From JBBRLA01 sp038231615 (GTDB lineage: Bacteria; Myxococcota_A; Polyangia; Palsa-1104; JAEUJZ01), in NCBI GenBank assembly GCA_038231615.1, contig JBBRLA010000018.1:1-27505 (forward strand): DNA of 27,505 bases. The letters are read 5' to 3'. This document shows, piece by piece, positions 15,737 to 24,218 of the stretch. The translations under genes were made by a program, and so were the position numbers. The notes under the pieces were generated by a model. That model did not search any database. It was not told the origin of the DNA and saw nothing but the letters and a program-made list of their open reading frames with translations. Every line of letters starts with the position of its first letter. Within the stretch, counting starts at the first letter, position 1.

Positions 15737-17596
15737 GTGACCGCTGCTTCGCACCTGCGGATACTGCTCACGGATGTGCATGAACTCGCGGGGCTGGGAG
15801 CGGCACGATCGCTCGGCCGCGCGGGGCATCGCATCACAGGTGTATCCCCTGACGACCTGGGCCGACCTCCGGCGGCGCTGTCGCGTTATGTGGCACAGAT
15901 CCGCCGGGCCCCCGACCCCTGGCAGTGCCACGCCGCCTATCGGGATTATCTTCTGGCCGAGGCCACCCGGGGCGACTACGACGCCATCCTGCCGGTCAGC
16001 GAGGCCTCCATCGCCGCCCTCGCCGCGGTGCAGGATGCCCTGCCGGCACGCGTCCTCTTGCTCATGCCCGACCGGGCCAACCTGCGCTTTACCCTCAGCA
16101 AGTACCACGCCACCCAGGCCGCCCTGCGCCTCGGCGTGCCGGCCCCGCGCACGGCCTTCATCAGCGATGGCGAAGACCCGGGCGCGACGCCAATCCATCA
16201 GCCCCCGGGCCCCACGCCAGGCCATGATCTGGCCTCCCTGCGCTACCCCCTCATCATCAAGACCGACAACTTCCTGACCGCAGAGGGCGTCTATCGCAAG
16301 GGGCGCGGCGTGCGGGTCACCACCCCCACCGAGGCCGCCGCAATCCTGGGCGAGGCCCGCGAAGCCGGCGGCGGCGTGATCGCGCAGGAACATGTGCCCG
16401 GCCACGGCGTCGGGGCCTTCCTCCTGCGCGTCGGGGACCGCATCCTTCTGCGCTTCGCCCACCAGCGTCTCCACGAGGTCCCTTATACCGGCGGTTGTTC
16501 ATCCCTGCGCAAGAGCCTTCACGACGAGCCCCTTCTGGCCCTGGCAGAGCGCCTGCTTGCCGGCATTGGCTACCAGGGCGTGGCCATGGTCGAGTTCCGC
16601 CGCGATGACCACGGCGCCCCAGCGTTCCTGGAGATCAACGGCCGCCTGTGGGGCTCCCTGGCGCTGGCGCTGCATGCCGGCGTCGACTTTCCCCTGATGA
16701 TGCTGAACGCCGCCGAGGCCGCCCGCGCCGACCGGGGCCGCGGAATACCCAGAACCGCCCCCGCCTACCCAGAAGGCGTGCATTGTCGCAATGTCCTCCC
16801 CGGCGAGATCCTTCACCTCTCCTCGCTCCTCAGCGCCCCGTCCGATGCCGTCAGCCGGGTCGACAAGGGACGTGCGGTCGCCCGCTTCTTCGGCCTTTTC
16901 CTGGACCCGCGCATCCACCACGACTACCTGTGGTGGGGCGATCCTCTGCCCGCGGCGCTCCAGGCCGTTCGCGTCGGCGCTGAACTGAGCAAGCGGGTAC
17001 CCGTCCGCCTGCGCGAAGCCATCCGGGCCGCCCGCGACGCCCGGCTCCTTCGCCGTCTGAGCCGAAGGTCGCTGCCCCCCTGGCTCACCCTTGCCGGCGC
17101 CGCCTCGAAGAAGAGGCAGGTTCTCTTTCTGTGCCTGGGGAACATCTGCCGCAGCCCCTTTGCCGCCCGCTACTGGAACCTCCGCCTGCGCGAACTCGGT
17201 CTCGACGGCCCGCGCGCGGTCTCCGCCGGCCTCCTGCCCCAAGCGGGGCGCTCCACCCCGACCAAGTTCCGCGTCCTCGCCGACTCTTTCGGCGTGGACC
17301 TTGCCGATCATCAGTCCCGCGAGGTCAGCGCCGCCCTCATCGAGAGCGCCGACGCGATCTTCGTGATGGACGCCGGCAACTACCGCGGCCTGCTCGCCCG
17401 CTTCCCCGCAGCGCGAGACAAGGTCCACGTCCTGGGCGCCGTTCTTGGCGCTTTGGCTGATGGCGAGCAGATCCCGGATCCCTTTCCGCTGCCGCCCATC
17501 GAGGCGCGCCTGAGCTACGAGAAGTTGGTCGCCGCTCTCAAGGCCCTCCTTTCGCCTCTCGCTGGCGGGTCCCGCGCCTCGAGGCCCGTCCGATGA
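15737..17596 (+). CDS. ATP-grasp enzyme fused to a low-molecular-weight tyrosine phosphatase
   Basis: 619 residues from GTG 15737. Residues 1-95 are a Rossmann-like pre-ATP-grasp domain (LRILLTDVHELAGLGAARSL). Residues about 105-330 are the ATP-grasp fold: RYPLIIKTDNF carries the ATP-binding Lys, then GGGVIAQEHVPGHGVGAFLL, and the metal-binding EFRRD and FLEINGRLWGSLALALHAG follow. It resembles carbamoyl-phosphate-synthase-like ligases of polysaccharide loci. Residues 330-455 form a linker with Trp/His/Asp motifs. Residues 459-605 are a complete LMW-PTP/Wzb domain: phosphate loop CLGNICRS with C466 and R472, and the general-acid DP at 581-582. The ligase would join an acid to an amine; the phosphatase would remove tyrosine phosphate or a related group. 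The methyltransferase gene overlaps its stop by four bases. A frameshift or annotation error is unlikely, as the frame is continuous with uniform codon use. Confidence 0.88.
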   Translation: MTAASHLRILLTDVHELAGLGAARSLGRAGHRITGVSPDDLGRPPAALSRYVAQIRRAPDPWQCHAAYRDYLLAEATRGDYDAILPVSEASIAALAAVQDALPARVLLLMPDRANLRFTLSKYHATQAALRLGVPAPRTAFISDGEDPGATPIHQPPGPTPGHDLASLRYPLIIKTDNFLTAEGVYRKGRGVRVTTPTEAAAILGEAREAGGGVIAQEHVPGHGVGAFLLRVGDRILLRFAHQRLHEVPYTGGCSSLRKSLHDEPLLALAERLLAGIGYQGVAMVEFRRDDHGAPAFLEINGRLWGSLALALHAGVDFPLMMLNAAEAARADRGRGIPRTAPAYPEGVHCRNVLPGEILHLSSLLSAPSDAVSRVDKGRAVARFFGLFLDPRIHHDYLWWGDPLPAALQAVRVGAELSKRVPVRLREAIRAARDARLLRRLSRRSLPPWLTLAGAASKKRQVLFLCLGNICRSPFAARYWNLRLRELGLDGPRAVSAGLLPQAGRSTPTKFRVLADSFGVDLADHQSREVSAALIESADAIFVMDAGNYRGLLARFPAARDKVHVLGAVLGALADGEQIPDPFPLPPIEARLSYEKLVAALKALLSPLAGGSRASRPVR

Positions 17597-18375
17597 AGCT
17601 CAAGCCTCTGGTCAAGCGGATGCTCTCTCCGGCGGCCCGCGAACGCCTGCGGCCGATCTACCAGATTCTTCTGCGGCGGACGCCCCTTGGGTGGGCGCGC
17701 TTCGGCAACCTGCGCCGCCTCATGCCGTTCAGCCGCGTCTTCGGCCTGGATCGGGGCCGCTGCATCGACCGTCATTACATCGAGTCGTTCCTTGCCCAGC
17801 ACGCCGCCGACATCCGCGGGCGCGTCTTGGAGATCGGCGACAACACCTATACCCTGCGCTTCGGCGGCGACCGCGTCCTTTCGAGCGACATCCTGCACGT
17901 CGCCGACGGTCAGCCCGGGCAGACCCTGGTGGCCGACCTGACCCACGCCGACCACGTGCCCTCGGACCGCTTCGACTGCATTATCCTCACTCAGACCCTG
18001 CACCTCATCTACGATCTGCCGGCGGTGGTGCGCACCCTGCACCGCATTCTTTTGCCTGGCGGGGTGGTGCTGGTGACCGCGCCGGGCATCAGCCAGATCA
18101 GCCGCTTCGACATGGACCGCTGGGGCGACTGCTGGCGCTTCACCTCCCTGTCCCTGCGCCGGCTTTTCGCCGAGACTTTCGGCCCTGGCGCCGACCAGGT
18201 CCAGGTCCGCGCACAGGGCAACGTGCTCACCGCCATCTCGTTTCTGCTCGGGCTCTCCGCCGAGGAGCTGACTTTTGACGAGCTTTCCGCCCACGACCCC
18301 GATTACGAGGTCGTCATCGGCCTGCGCGCGGTGAAGCGGGAAGTGCGCACATCCCCCCATCCTGTCGTATCCTGA
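17593..18375 (+). CDS. SAM-dependent methyltransferase (Methyltransf_11-like)
   Basis: 260 residues. The SAM-binding motif I is GRVLEIGDN at 76-84, the acidic residue after strand 2 is in SSDILHV (98-104), and motif post-I/II is FDCIILTQTLHLIYD at 127-141. A strand PGGVVLVTAPG at 155-165 and the WGDCWRFT segment at 177-184 are typical of methyltransferases in glycosyltransferase and polysaccharide clusters. The acceptor is unknown; a sugar or an adjacent glycan is likely given the neighbours. The ATG overlaps the stop of the ATP-grasp fusion gene (ATGA), so translation is probably coupled. It is cytoplasmic, with a basic, amphipathic N-terminus (about 1-45) that may touch the membrane. Confidence 0.85.
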   Translation: MKLKPLVKRMLSPAARERLRPIYQILLRRTPLGWARFGNLRRLMPFSRVFGLDRGRCIDRHYIESFLAQHAADIRGRVLEIGDNTYTLRFGGDRVLSSDILHVADGQPGQTLVADLTHADHVPSDRFDCIILTQTLHLIYDLPAVVRTLHRILLPGGVVLVTAPGISQISRFDMDRWGDCWRFTSLSLRRLFAETFGPGADQVQVRAQGNVLTAISFLLGLSAEELTFDELSAHDPDYEVVIGLRAVKREVRTSPHPVVS

Positions 18376-18380
18376 AGAGG

Positions 18381-18986
18381 ATGAGCAAGCCGATCGCCCT
18401 GGTGGACATGGACGGGACCCTGGCCGACTACGATGGGTACCTGATCGAGCAGCTCCGGGCGCTGCAGGCGCCGGAGGAGCGGGCCCGGGAGGCCTACGGA
18501 GACGTCAACGGCACCGACTACTACGACGCCCCCCACATCCGGGCGCGGGTGAAACTGATCCGCACCCGCGAGGGCTTCTGGCTGGACCTGCCGCCGCTGC
18601 GCAACGGCTTCCTCATCGTCGAATGCCTGGTGGAAGCGGGGTTCGACATCCACGTGCTGACCAAGGGCCCGCGCACCTCGCCCAACGCCTGGACCGAGAA
18701 GGTGATGTGGTGCGAGAAGGCCTTCGGGTGCCTGGGCATCGACCACAAGATCACCATCACCGAGGACAAGGGCCTGGTCTACGGCAAGGTACTGGTCGAC
18801 GACTACCCGGCGTACATCAAGGACTGGCTGGCCTACCGCCCCCGCGGACAGGTCATCATGCCGGCCCACTCGTGGAACGCCTCGTTCACCCACCCCCAGG
18901 TCTTCCGCTTCTCCGGCGAGGAACAGCGGGAGGAACTGCGCGGGCTCCTGCGCAAACTGGCGGTGCCGCCCGAACAGGATTTCTGA
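18381..18986 (+). CDS. HAD-family 5'-nucleotidase-like phosphatase
   Basis: 201 residues. HAD motif I is VDMDGTLAD with nucleophile D9 and acid D11, motif II is the Thr in VLTKGP (about 94), and motif IV is LVDDYP at 138-143 with D140 and D141. The pattern and length match the 5'(3')-deoxyribonucleotidase (NT5C) family, which removes phosphate from deoxynucleoside monophosphates. It starts five bases after the methyltransferase stop, preceded by GAAGAGG, so it is probably on the same transcript. Whether it acts on nucleotides or on a sugar phosphate of the glycan pathway is not settled. It ends 16 bases before the convergent rnc gene, with no clear terminator. Confidence 0.85.
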   Translation: MSKPIALVDMDGTLADYDGYLIEQLRALQAPEERAREAYGDVNGTDYYDAPHIRARVKLIRTREGFWLDLPPLRNGFLIVECLVEAGFDIHVLTKGPRTSPNAWTEKVMWCEKAFGCLGIDHKITITEDKGLVYGKVLVDDYPAYIKDWLAYRPRGQVIMPAHSWNASFTHPQVFRFSGEEQREELRGLLRKLAVPPEQDF

Positions 18987-19002
18987 AAAACGGACCTCCT
19001 GG

Positions 19003-19749
19003 CTATCCCTGTGCCTGGTTTGTCGACACCCTCCTCGCCTCGGCCTCCGTCCGCAAGACGATCAGCGCCTGTTCCGCCGCCCGCTGCTCCGCCTCCCGCT
19101 TGGACTTGCCCCGCGCCCGCGACAGCTCGCGGTTGTCCAGCCACACCGCCACCTCGAAGGTCTTGTCGTGGTCCGGGCCCTCCTGCGCCATGATCTCGTA
19201 GCGCGGCCGGGTGCGCAACTGCCCCTGCATCCACTCCTGCAAGAGCGACTTCCCGTCCTGCGTCCCCGAATCGGTCATCTGCCGCACCTGCGGCCCCAGC
19301 AGCCGCGCCAGGATGAGCATCACGTAGTCGAAGCCCGTGTCCTGATAAATGGCCCCCAGGACCGCCTCGTAGGCGTCGGCCAGCAGGGATGTCTTGTAGC
19401 GCCCGCCGGTGATTTCCTCGCCCCGGCCCAGGTAGAGCCACTGCCCCAGGTCGATCTCCGTCGCCAGCGCCGCCAGCGACAGCTCGTTCACGATGCGCGA
19501 GCGGATCGAGGACAGCTCGCCCTCGCTTCGATCGGGGCACGCCGCCATCAGCATCGAGGCCACCGCCAGCCCCAGGACCGCGTCGCCCAGAAACTCCAGG
19601 CGCTCGTTGTGGGGCGGGGCCCCGGCGTTCTCGTTGACGTAGCTTTTGTGGGTCAGCGCGGTCTCCAGGAGGGCCGGGTCCCGGAACGTGTGTCCCAGGT
19701 GGCCTTCCAGCACCGCGTAGGCGCCAGGTTGCGCGCGAATCTTCATCAC
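19003..19749 (-). CDS. rnc: ribonuclease III
   Basis: 248 residues. The catalytic signature NERLEFLGDAVLGL spans 48-61 with metal-binding E52 and D56; the second acidic pair is D126 and E129 in ADAYEAVLGAIY. A double-stranded RNA-binding domain covers about 163-233 (DGKSLLQEWMQ...GKSKREAEQRAAEQAL). It cleaves double-stranded RNA, including rRNA precursors. It starts at GTG 19749 or ATG 19746; a promoter with -10 TAAAGT lies only six bases before the GTG, so the message is probably leaderless. The usual neighbours lepB and era are absent; the gene stands alone, convergent with the HAD gene. Confidence 0.95.
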   Translation of the reverse strand: MMKIRAQPGAYAVLEGHLGHTFRDPALLETALTHKSYVNENAGAPPHNERLEFLGDAVLGLAVASMLMAACPDRSEGELSSIRSRIVNELSLAALATEIDLGQWLYLGRGEEITGGRYKTSLLADAYEAVLGAIYQDTGFDYVMLILARLLGPQVRQMTDSGTQDGKSLLQEWMQGQLRTRPRYEIMAQEGPDHDKTFEVAVWLDNRELSRARGKSKREAEQRAAEQALIVLRTEAEARRVSTNQAQG

Positions 19750-19755
19750 GGCTGC

Positions 19756-19784
19756 ACTTTACCCGGAAAGGACCTCTGCGCCAA
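19756..19784 (-). promoter_or_regulatory. rnc promoter
   Basis: On the minus strand, TTGGCG (19784-19779) and TAAAGT (19761-19756) are 17 bases apart. The -10 ends six bases before the GTG at 19749, so the transcript would start at or within a few bases of the start codon. Confidence 0.5.
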
Positions 19785-19913
19785 ACACCCACACGGGTCT
19801 GCCGCCACCCTCCGCGTGCCATCACCGCGGCGCTTCGCGCTTCGAGATATAGCACTCGCCTTGCAACCCCCCAGTTGCGCTCCACAATACTGAATTCCTT
19901 CGGTGACTTGTTA

Positions 19914-19945
19914 CGTACGTCCGAAACTTTGGATGGTTTCGTACG
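19914..19945. promoter_or_regulatory. inverted repeat upstream of the 1370-residue gene
   Basis: The left arm at 19914-19927 (CGTACG, four bases, then AAAC) and the right arm GTTTCGTACG at 19936-19945 form an imperfect palindrome around an eight-base centre. It abuts an AT-rich -10-like GATAAT (19945-19950), and no good -35 is seen. This is the layout of an operator for a dimeric regulator overlapping a weak promoter. The leader to the ATG at 19986 is about 30 bases and contains AGGAG. Confidence 0.4.
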
Positions 19946-19985
19946 ATAATTATTTCTGACGATACCGAGGCAGGAGTTCGCCGCG

Positions 19986-22900
19986 ATGTTTCCCCTTCCC
20001 GCACCGACCAGTGAACCCAATATCTCCAAGGGTGGCGAGCCGCCTTCCGGCGAGGAAGCCAAGGCCAAAGCCCATGAGATGAAGTCCCACGAGGCGGAGG
20101 CCAAAGCCAAGGCCGCCAAAGAGGGCAAGCCCACCACCGAGGAGGGCCCCAAGCCGGTCAGCATCTCCGTCCCGGCGACCCCGCAGCCCAAGTCCGCCTC
20201 GCACGCTACCCCCGCCTCCAAGGGAAAGCAGAAGGGCACCACCGCCAAGCCGGGCGCCCACCCGCCAGGCAAAGGCGAGCCCACCGCCAAGAACGCCGGC
20301 CACGCCCCGGGCAAGGGCCCCGGTGCCACCGGCGCCAAGGGCGATGTCGACGCCGAGGTCGCGGCCTACATCGCCAAGGCCCCCAAGGACACCTCCAAGG
20401 AGGAGGTCCACAAGAACGTCAAGTCCCTGGCCGACGGGGCCAAGGCCCTTCAGGCCAACTGCCCGCCCGCCGCCAAGGGCGACGGCGCCGTCATGAGCAC
20501 CCTCAAGATGATCGTGCCCGGCATGGACTCCATCGGCGCCAAGCCCGGTGAGAGCGACATGGGCAAGATCATGGGCGCAGGCGCCAACCCCTACGATCAG
20601 TTCGACGGCACGCTGAAGACCTGGGGCGGCAAGATCAGCCGCGTCCGCGACGTGGTCTCCGGCGTCAGCAGCATCCTGGGCAAGGTCGGCATGGTGCTGA
20701 CCGTTGTCGGTCTGCTCATCTCGCTCACCGGCATCGGCGCCCCCCTGGGCGGCCCCATCGCCGCCATCGGCAGGGTGCTGGGCATCATCACCCTGGTCCT
20801 CGACGTCATCACCTTCATCATGAGCGGCATCCTCACCGCCATGGTGGCCATGGAACTGGCCAAGGAGCCGCCGCCAAACCCCGAGATGCGCGCCAAACTG
20901 GCCGGGCAGCTTTTGTCCGAATCCAGCCAGACCTTCCAGGCCCTGGTCAGCGTGGCCCTGGCCCTGCCCGGCGTCGGCAAGCTGGCGGGTGCCGCGGCCG
21001 GCGGCCTGAAGAAGGTCGCCACCGGCATCGCCAAGATGGTCGGCAAGTTCGTCGGCAAGGTGGGCATGGGGATCGCCAAGGGGATCGGCAAGATCATCGC
21101 CGCCAGCTTCAACAAGCTGAAAACAGTGTTCGGCTCGACCCTGGTGAAGTCCGGCCCGGGCTTCTTCGACAAGGCGCTCAGCGTTGGATCGAAGGCGGTC
21201 ACCGCAGTGGAGAAGGTGGCCACCGGGGCCAAGAACCTGGTGGGCAAGGGCGGCGCGTTCCTGGCGGAGAAGGTCAACGGGCCGCTCGAACGGGCGCTCG
21301 GCAGGGCCGAGAACACCGCCGCCGGCAGGGCCGGCAAGTACATCGACGGCAAGGCCATCAAGTTCAACGAGGCGCTGGACAAGTGGACCGGCAAGAACCT
21401 CATCGAGAAGGGCGAGCGCAGCGTCGGCTACTACACCACCAAGCTGGGGGCGCGGGCGGATGTGGCGGCGGAGAAGGGGGCGATGGGCGCCGAAAGCAAG
21501 ATGGGCGCCAAGGCCGACAAGATCCAGCACAACGCCGAACGCGCCGCGCAGAAGAACACCGAGGAGCAGGCGGCCAAGGCAGCCAAGGAAGCCGAGACCA
21601 AGGCCACCCGGGAGGCCGCCGAGAAGGAGGCCGAACTGAAGGCGGCACAGGACGACGCCGCCAAGGCCGGGAAGACCGTCGAACCCGCGCCTGCTGCGCC
21701 ACAGGAGAAGGCCCCGGCGGAGAAGCCCCCCGAGACCGTACCTTCCGAGGGCGGCGCCAAGCCCACCGAGGCGGAGAAGCCCCCCGAGGCGGGTGCCAAG
21801 CCGGCCGACCCGGCAGCCGATCCCAACGCCAAGGACAAAAAGAGCGGCTGGGATGACTACATGGACAAGCGCAAGCAGGCCCTGGACAGCGCCAAGGCGA
21901 AGCAGGAGGCCGCCACCAAGTCTCGCATGGAGCAGGAGAAGACCGACACCAAGGCCGCCGCCGATCGGGAGAAGTCCGACCTGGACCAGCTCCGGGCGGA
22001 CAAGGCGTCTCCCGAGGAGATCGCCAGGCAGGAGCGGCGGGTGAAGGGGGCGGAGAAGAAGGCCGACCGGGCCGAGACGGCGATCACCTCCAAGGAGGCC
22101 AACGAGGAGGCCGCCAAGCGCGCCGAGAGCCGGTTGAACGACGCCCGCGACGGAAAGAACGCCGAGGGTGAGGCCGCCGCCGGGATCTCCGACGCCGACA
22201 AGGCCAAGAGCACGGAACTCAAGGACTCGACCCATTGGGAGGACCCGAAGAAGGAAGGCATCGGGGGCCTTTATGCCGAGAAGCTCGGCGAGCCGCTGGA
22301 ACTGAAGAAGTCCCAGGACGAGGCCAACAACGAATGGAAGAAAGACCTGGCCGGCGAAGCGGCCAAGGAGACCCGCGAGGAGGTCCACGAGGAGTCTCAA
22401 GAGGGCCGCGAGGGCGGTACCATCGCCGAGTTCGAGGCGGGTGGGGAGGGCACGTTGAGCAGCAGCGTGCACGGGATGCTCGGCGATCTGGACGCCAAGC
22501 ATGACGACAAGCACGGGCACGACGATCACGATCATGGACACGGGCATGGGCACGGCCACGACGAGCACGGCCAGGCCGCGCCGCACGCGAATGCACCCCA
22601 CGGCAACGCGCCGGGGGCCGACCCTGGCCACGCTCCGGCGGCAGCGCACGGCAACGACGGTCACGCCGGCCCCGAGGCCAAGGGCGGGGCCGCGCCGGGG
22701 GCGCTGCCGTACTGGCCGGAGCTTTTGAAGGAGTACCAGGGGGACCTGGGCATCCTCGGGCAGACCGAGGGAGATTTGCAGAAGTACCGCGAGGCGCAGA
22801 TCGCCGGCTACAAGTCGGCGGTGGGCATCAAGGACGCATCGGACAAGGAGAAGCAGAAGGCGGTGGCGCGCAAGCCGCAGACCCAGTCCACCAAGCAGGG

Positions 22901-24098
22901 CGCGGCGGACGATGGGCATGTGTTGCAGGCGACCGCGGCCAAGTCCACCGATGACGCGGGCAAGGCCCAGGAAGGGACCGGCAAGCAGGGCGAGGCCTCC
23001 GGGGCCGGCAGCGAGGGGGCCGCCGCGGCGGGTACCCCGGTGCCCCCGTTGCCCTCGCCGCACTGGTACGACGCGATCCTCAACGTGGCCAAGCAGTTTA
23101 TCGTCAACTACCTGGCCAAGGCGCTGAAGTTTGTCCAGGACTGGTTCACCGACAAGATCATCCGCCTGTTCACCGGCGGCAAGTTGAACCTGGAGAAGGT
23201 CAACGAGATGGCCCACGGCACTGGGCAGCAGACCGCCGCGGACGCCGGCAAGTCCAAGGGCACCGAGGGGACGGCGGGACAGGCCGAGGGCAAGGACAAG
23301 GAGGCCGAGGCCAAGGCCGAGGAGAACAAGTCCACCGCTCAGAAGCTCCACGACCAGTGCGTGAACAACGTGGCGTCGGCCGATGAACTGCTCCAGACGA
23401 TCGCGCAGTTAAAGACGCTGATCACCGGGGAGATCAAGGCCGGCGAGGCGTTCCTCAAGGACCTGCGCGAGGCCAAGGAGAAAGAGAAGCACGAGCTTGC
23501 CGCCAAGGAGGCGCAGAAGAAGAAGGAGGAGGAGCAGAAGGCCGCGACGGCCAAGAAGGAGCACGACGCGCACGCCCACGGCGATGACCACGGGCACGGA
23601 AAAGACAAGGACCACGCCGACCCGGCGCAGGTGGGCAGGGTGAAGGGGGCGGCGAACGCGGTGGCGACCGGGGCGACGGCGTATCACCAGCGGGTGACCC
23701 AGGGGTTCCAGCACGCCAAGTCGGCGCTTTCGGGCGAGAAGGGCAACAAGAAGCTCGATCACGAAGTGGTGGAGCACGCCATCCAGGCCTACGAGCAGCA
23801 CGCGGGCGAGGCGGTGACGCACCACCAGCAGGGGACGGAGCATCGGGTGACCAAGATGAAGGCCGTCGCGGGGAAGGGGCAGATGAAGGCCAGCGAGCTG
23901 CACACCCACGGCAGCGAGATCGAGGAGGCGGCCAAGGAAGCCGACGAGAGCCTGCGGGACACCCTGATGGCGCTGAAGCACGGCTTTGAGGCGTCGTACA
24001 AGGCGCAGCACAAGGCCAAGGCGCACAAGGCAGAGACCCACGACCACCCGGCGCACCCGCCCCAAGCGAACAAGCCGCAGCCCAACGCGGCGGCGTAG
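19986..24098 (+). CDS. giant Ala/Lys/Glu-rich protein with hydrophobic core and His-rich tracts
   Basis: 1370 residues, not recognised. No signal peptide. Residues 1-120 are Pro/Lys/Gly-rich and disordered. Residues 120-230 are helical. Residues about 233-290 hold two or three hydrophobic stretches (VGMVLTVVGLLISLTGIG; VLGIITLVLDVITFIMSGIL), followed by Gly/Lys-rich amphipathic helices (320-425). Residues 500-720 are long charged helices with a Pro-rich break (565-620). Residues 839-862 are a His/Asp tract (HGHDDHDHGHGHGHGHDEHG), probably metal-binding. Residues 1025-1065 are another amphipathic block (WYDAILNVAKQFIVNYLAKAL), 1155-1195 a Lys/Glu coiled coil, 1193-1211 a second His-rich tract, and 1215-1345 a helical end. 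The composition, lack of a signal and hydrophobic centre recall large secreted or injected proteins (for example cargo of contractile injection systems), but no such genes are nearby. Continuous frame and high GC3 argue for a real gene. Confidence 0.8.
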   Translation: MFPLPAPTSEPNISKGGEPPSGEEAKAKAHEMKSHEAEAKAKAAKEGKPTTEEGPKPVSISVPATPQPKSASHATPASKGKQKGTTAKPGAHPPGKGEPTAKNAGHAPGKGPGATGAKGDVDAEVAAYIAKAPKDTSKEEVHKNVKSLADGAKALQANCPPAAKGDGAVMSTLKMIVPGMDSIGAKPGESDMGKIMGAGANPYDQFDGTLKTWGGKISRVRDVVSGVSSILGKVGMVLTVVGLLISLTGIGAPLGGPIAAIGRVLGIITLVLDVITFIMSGILTAMVAMELAKEPPPNPEMRAKLAGQLLSESSQTFQALVSVALALPGVGKLAGAAAGGLKKVATGIAKMVGKFVGKVGMGIAKGIGKIIAASFNKLKTVFGSTLVKSGPGFFDKALSVGSKAVTAVEKVATGAKNLVGKGGAFLAEKVNGPLERALGRAENTAAGRAGKYIDGKAIKFNEALDKWTGKNLIEKGERSVGYYTTKLGARADVAAEKGAMGAESKMGAKADKIQHNAERAAQKNTEEQAAKAAKEAETKATREAAEKEAELKAAQDDAAKAGKTVEPAPAAPQEKAPAEKPPETVPSEGGAKPTEAEKPPEAGAKPADPAADPNAKDKKSGWDDYMDKRKQALDSAKAKQEAATKSRMEQEKTDTKAAADREKSDLDQLRADKASPEEIARQERRVKGAEKKADRAETAITSKEANEEAAKRAESRLNDARDGKNAEGEAAAGISDADKAKSTELKDSTHWEDPKKEGIGGLYAEKLGEPLELKKSQDEANNEWKKDLAGEAAKETREEVHEESQEGREGGTIAEFEAGGEGTLSSSVHGMLGDLDAKHDDKHGHDDHDHGHGHGHGHDEHGQAAPHANAPHGNAPGADPGHAPAAAHGNDGHAGPEAKGGAAPGALPYWPELLKEYQGDLGILGQTEGDLQKYREAQIAGYKSAVGIKDASDKEKQKAVARKPQTQSTKQGAADDGHVLQATAAKSTDDAGKAQEGTGKQGEASGAGSEGAAAAGTPVPPLPSPHWYDAILNVAKQFIVNYLAKALKFVQDWFTDKIIRLFTGGKLNLEKVNEMAHGTGQQTAADAGKSKGTEGTAGQAEGKDKEAEAKAEENKSTAQKLHDQCVNNVASADELLQTIAQLKTLITGEIKAGEAFLKDLREAKEKEKHELAAKEAQKKKEEEQKAATAKKEHDAHAHGDDHGHGKDKDHADPAQVGRVKGAANAVATGATAYHQRVTQGFQHAKSALSGEKGNKKLDHEVVEHAIQAYEQHAGEAVTHHQQGTEHRVTKMKAVAGKGQMKASELHTHGSEIEEAAKEADESLRDTLMALKHGFEASYKAQHKAKAHKAETHDHPAHPPQANKPQPNAAA

Positions 24099-24101
24099 GC
24101 C

Positions 24102-24218
24102 CTACCGCTCGCACTGCCCATATACTGCGACTTCGTCGCTGCGCTGCACCCACACCGGCTTGCCCCGGCACGCAACTCCATAGGAATCGATCGGCGATCG
24201 GCCAGGCTCCCCGCTCCG
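24102..24218 (-). pseudogene. possible coding remnant
   Basis: On the minus strand, a 38-codon stretch ending at the TAG 24104-24102 reads like the end of a protein: DSYGVACRGKPVWVQRSD, then EVAVYGQCER. It has no start, and upstream the plausible sequence moves to another frame (SADRYWMLEKRGRQIAQRG), as in a frame-shifted gene. It is not recognised. The rest of the 315-base gap between the giant gene and the porin (24219-24342) shows nothing else before the porin promoter. Confidence 0.2.

Noticed and set aside
19950..23351. 1133-codon minus-strand frame opposite the giant gene
   Set aside because: It is the mirror of Ala/Lys/Glu/Gly codons and gives an endless Leu/Gly/Arg/His-rich product with no domain, signal or ribosome site.
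23765..23785. HEVVEH in the giant protein as a zinc-protease motif
   Set aside because: The HExxH spacing is not met (His-Glu-Val-Val-Glu-His), and no supporting third ligand is evident.
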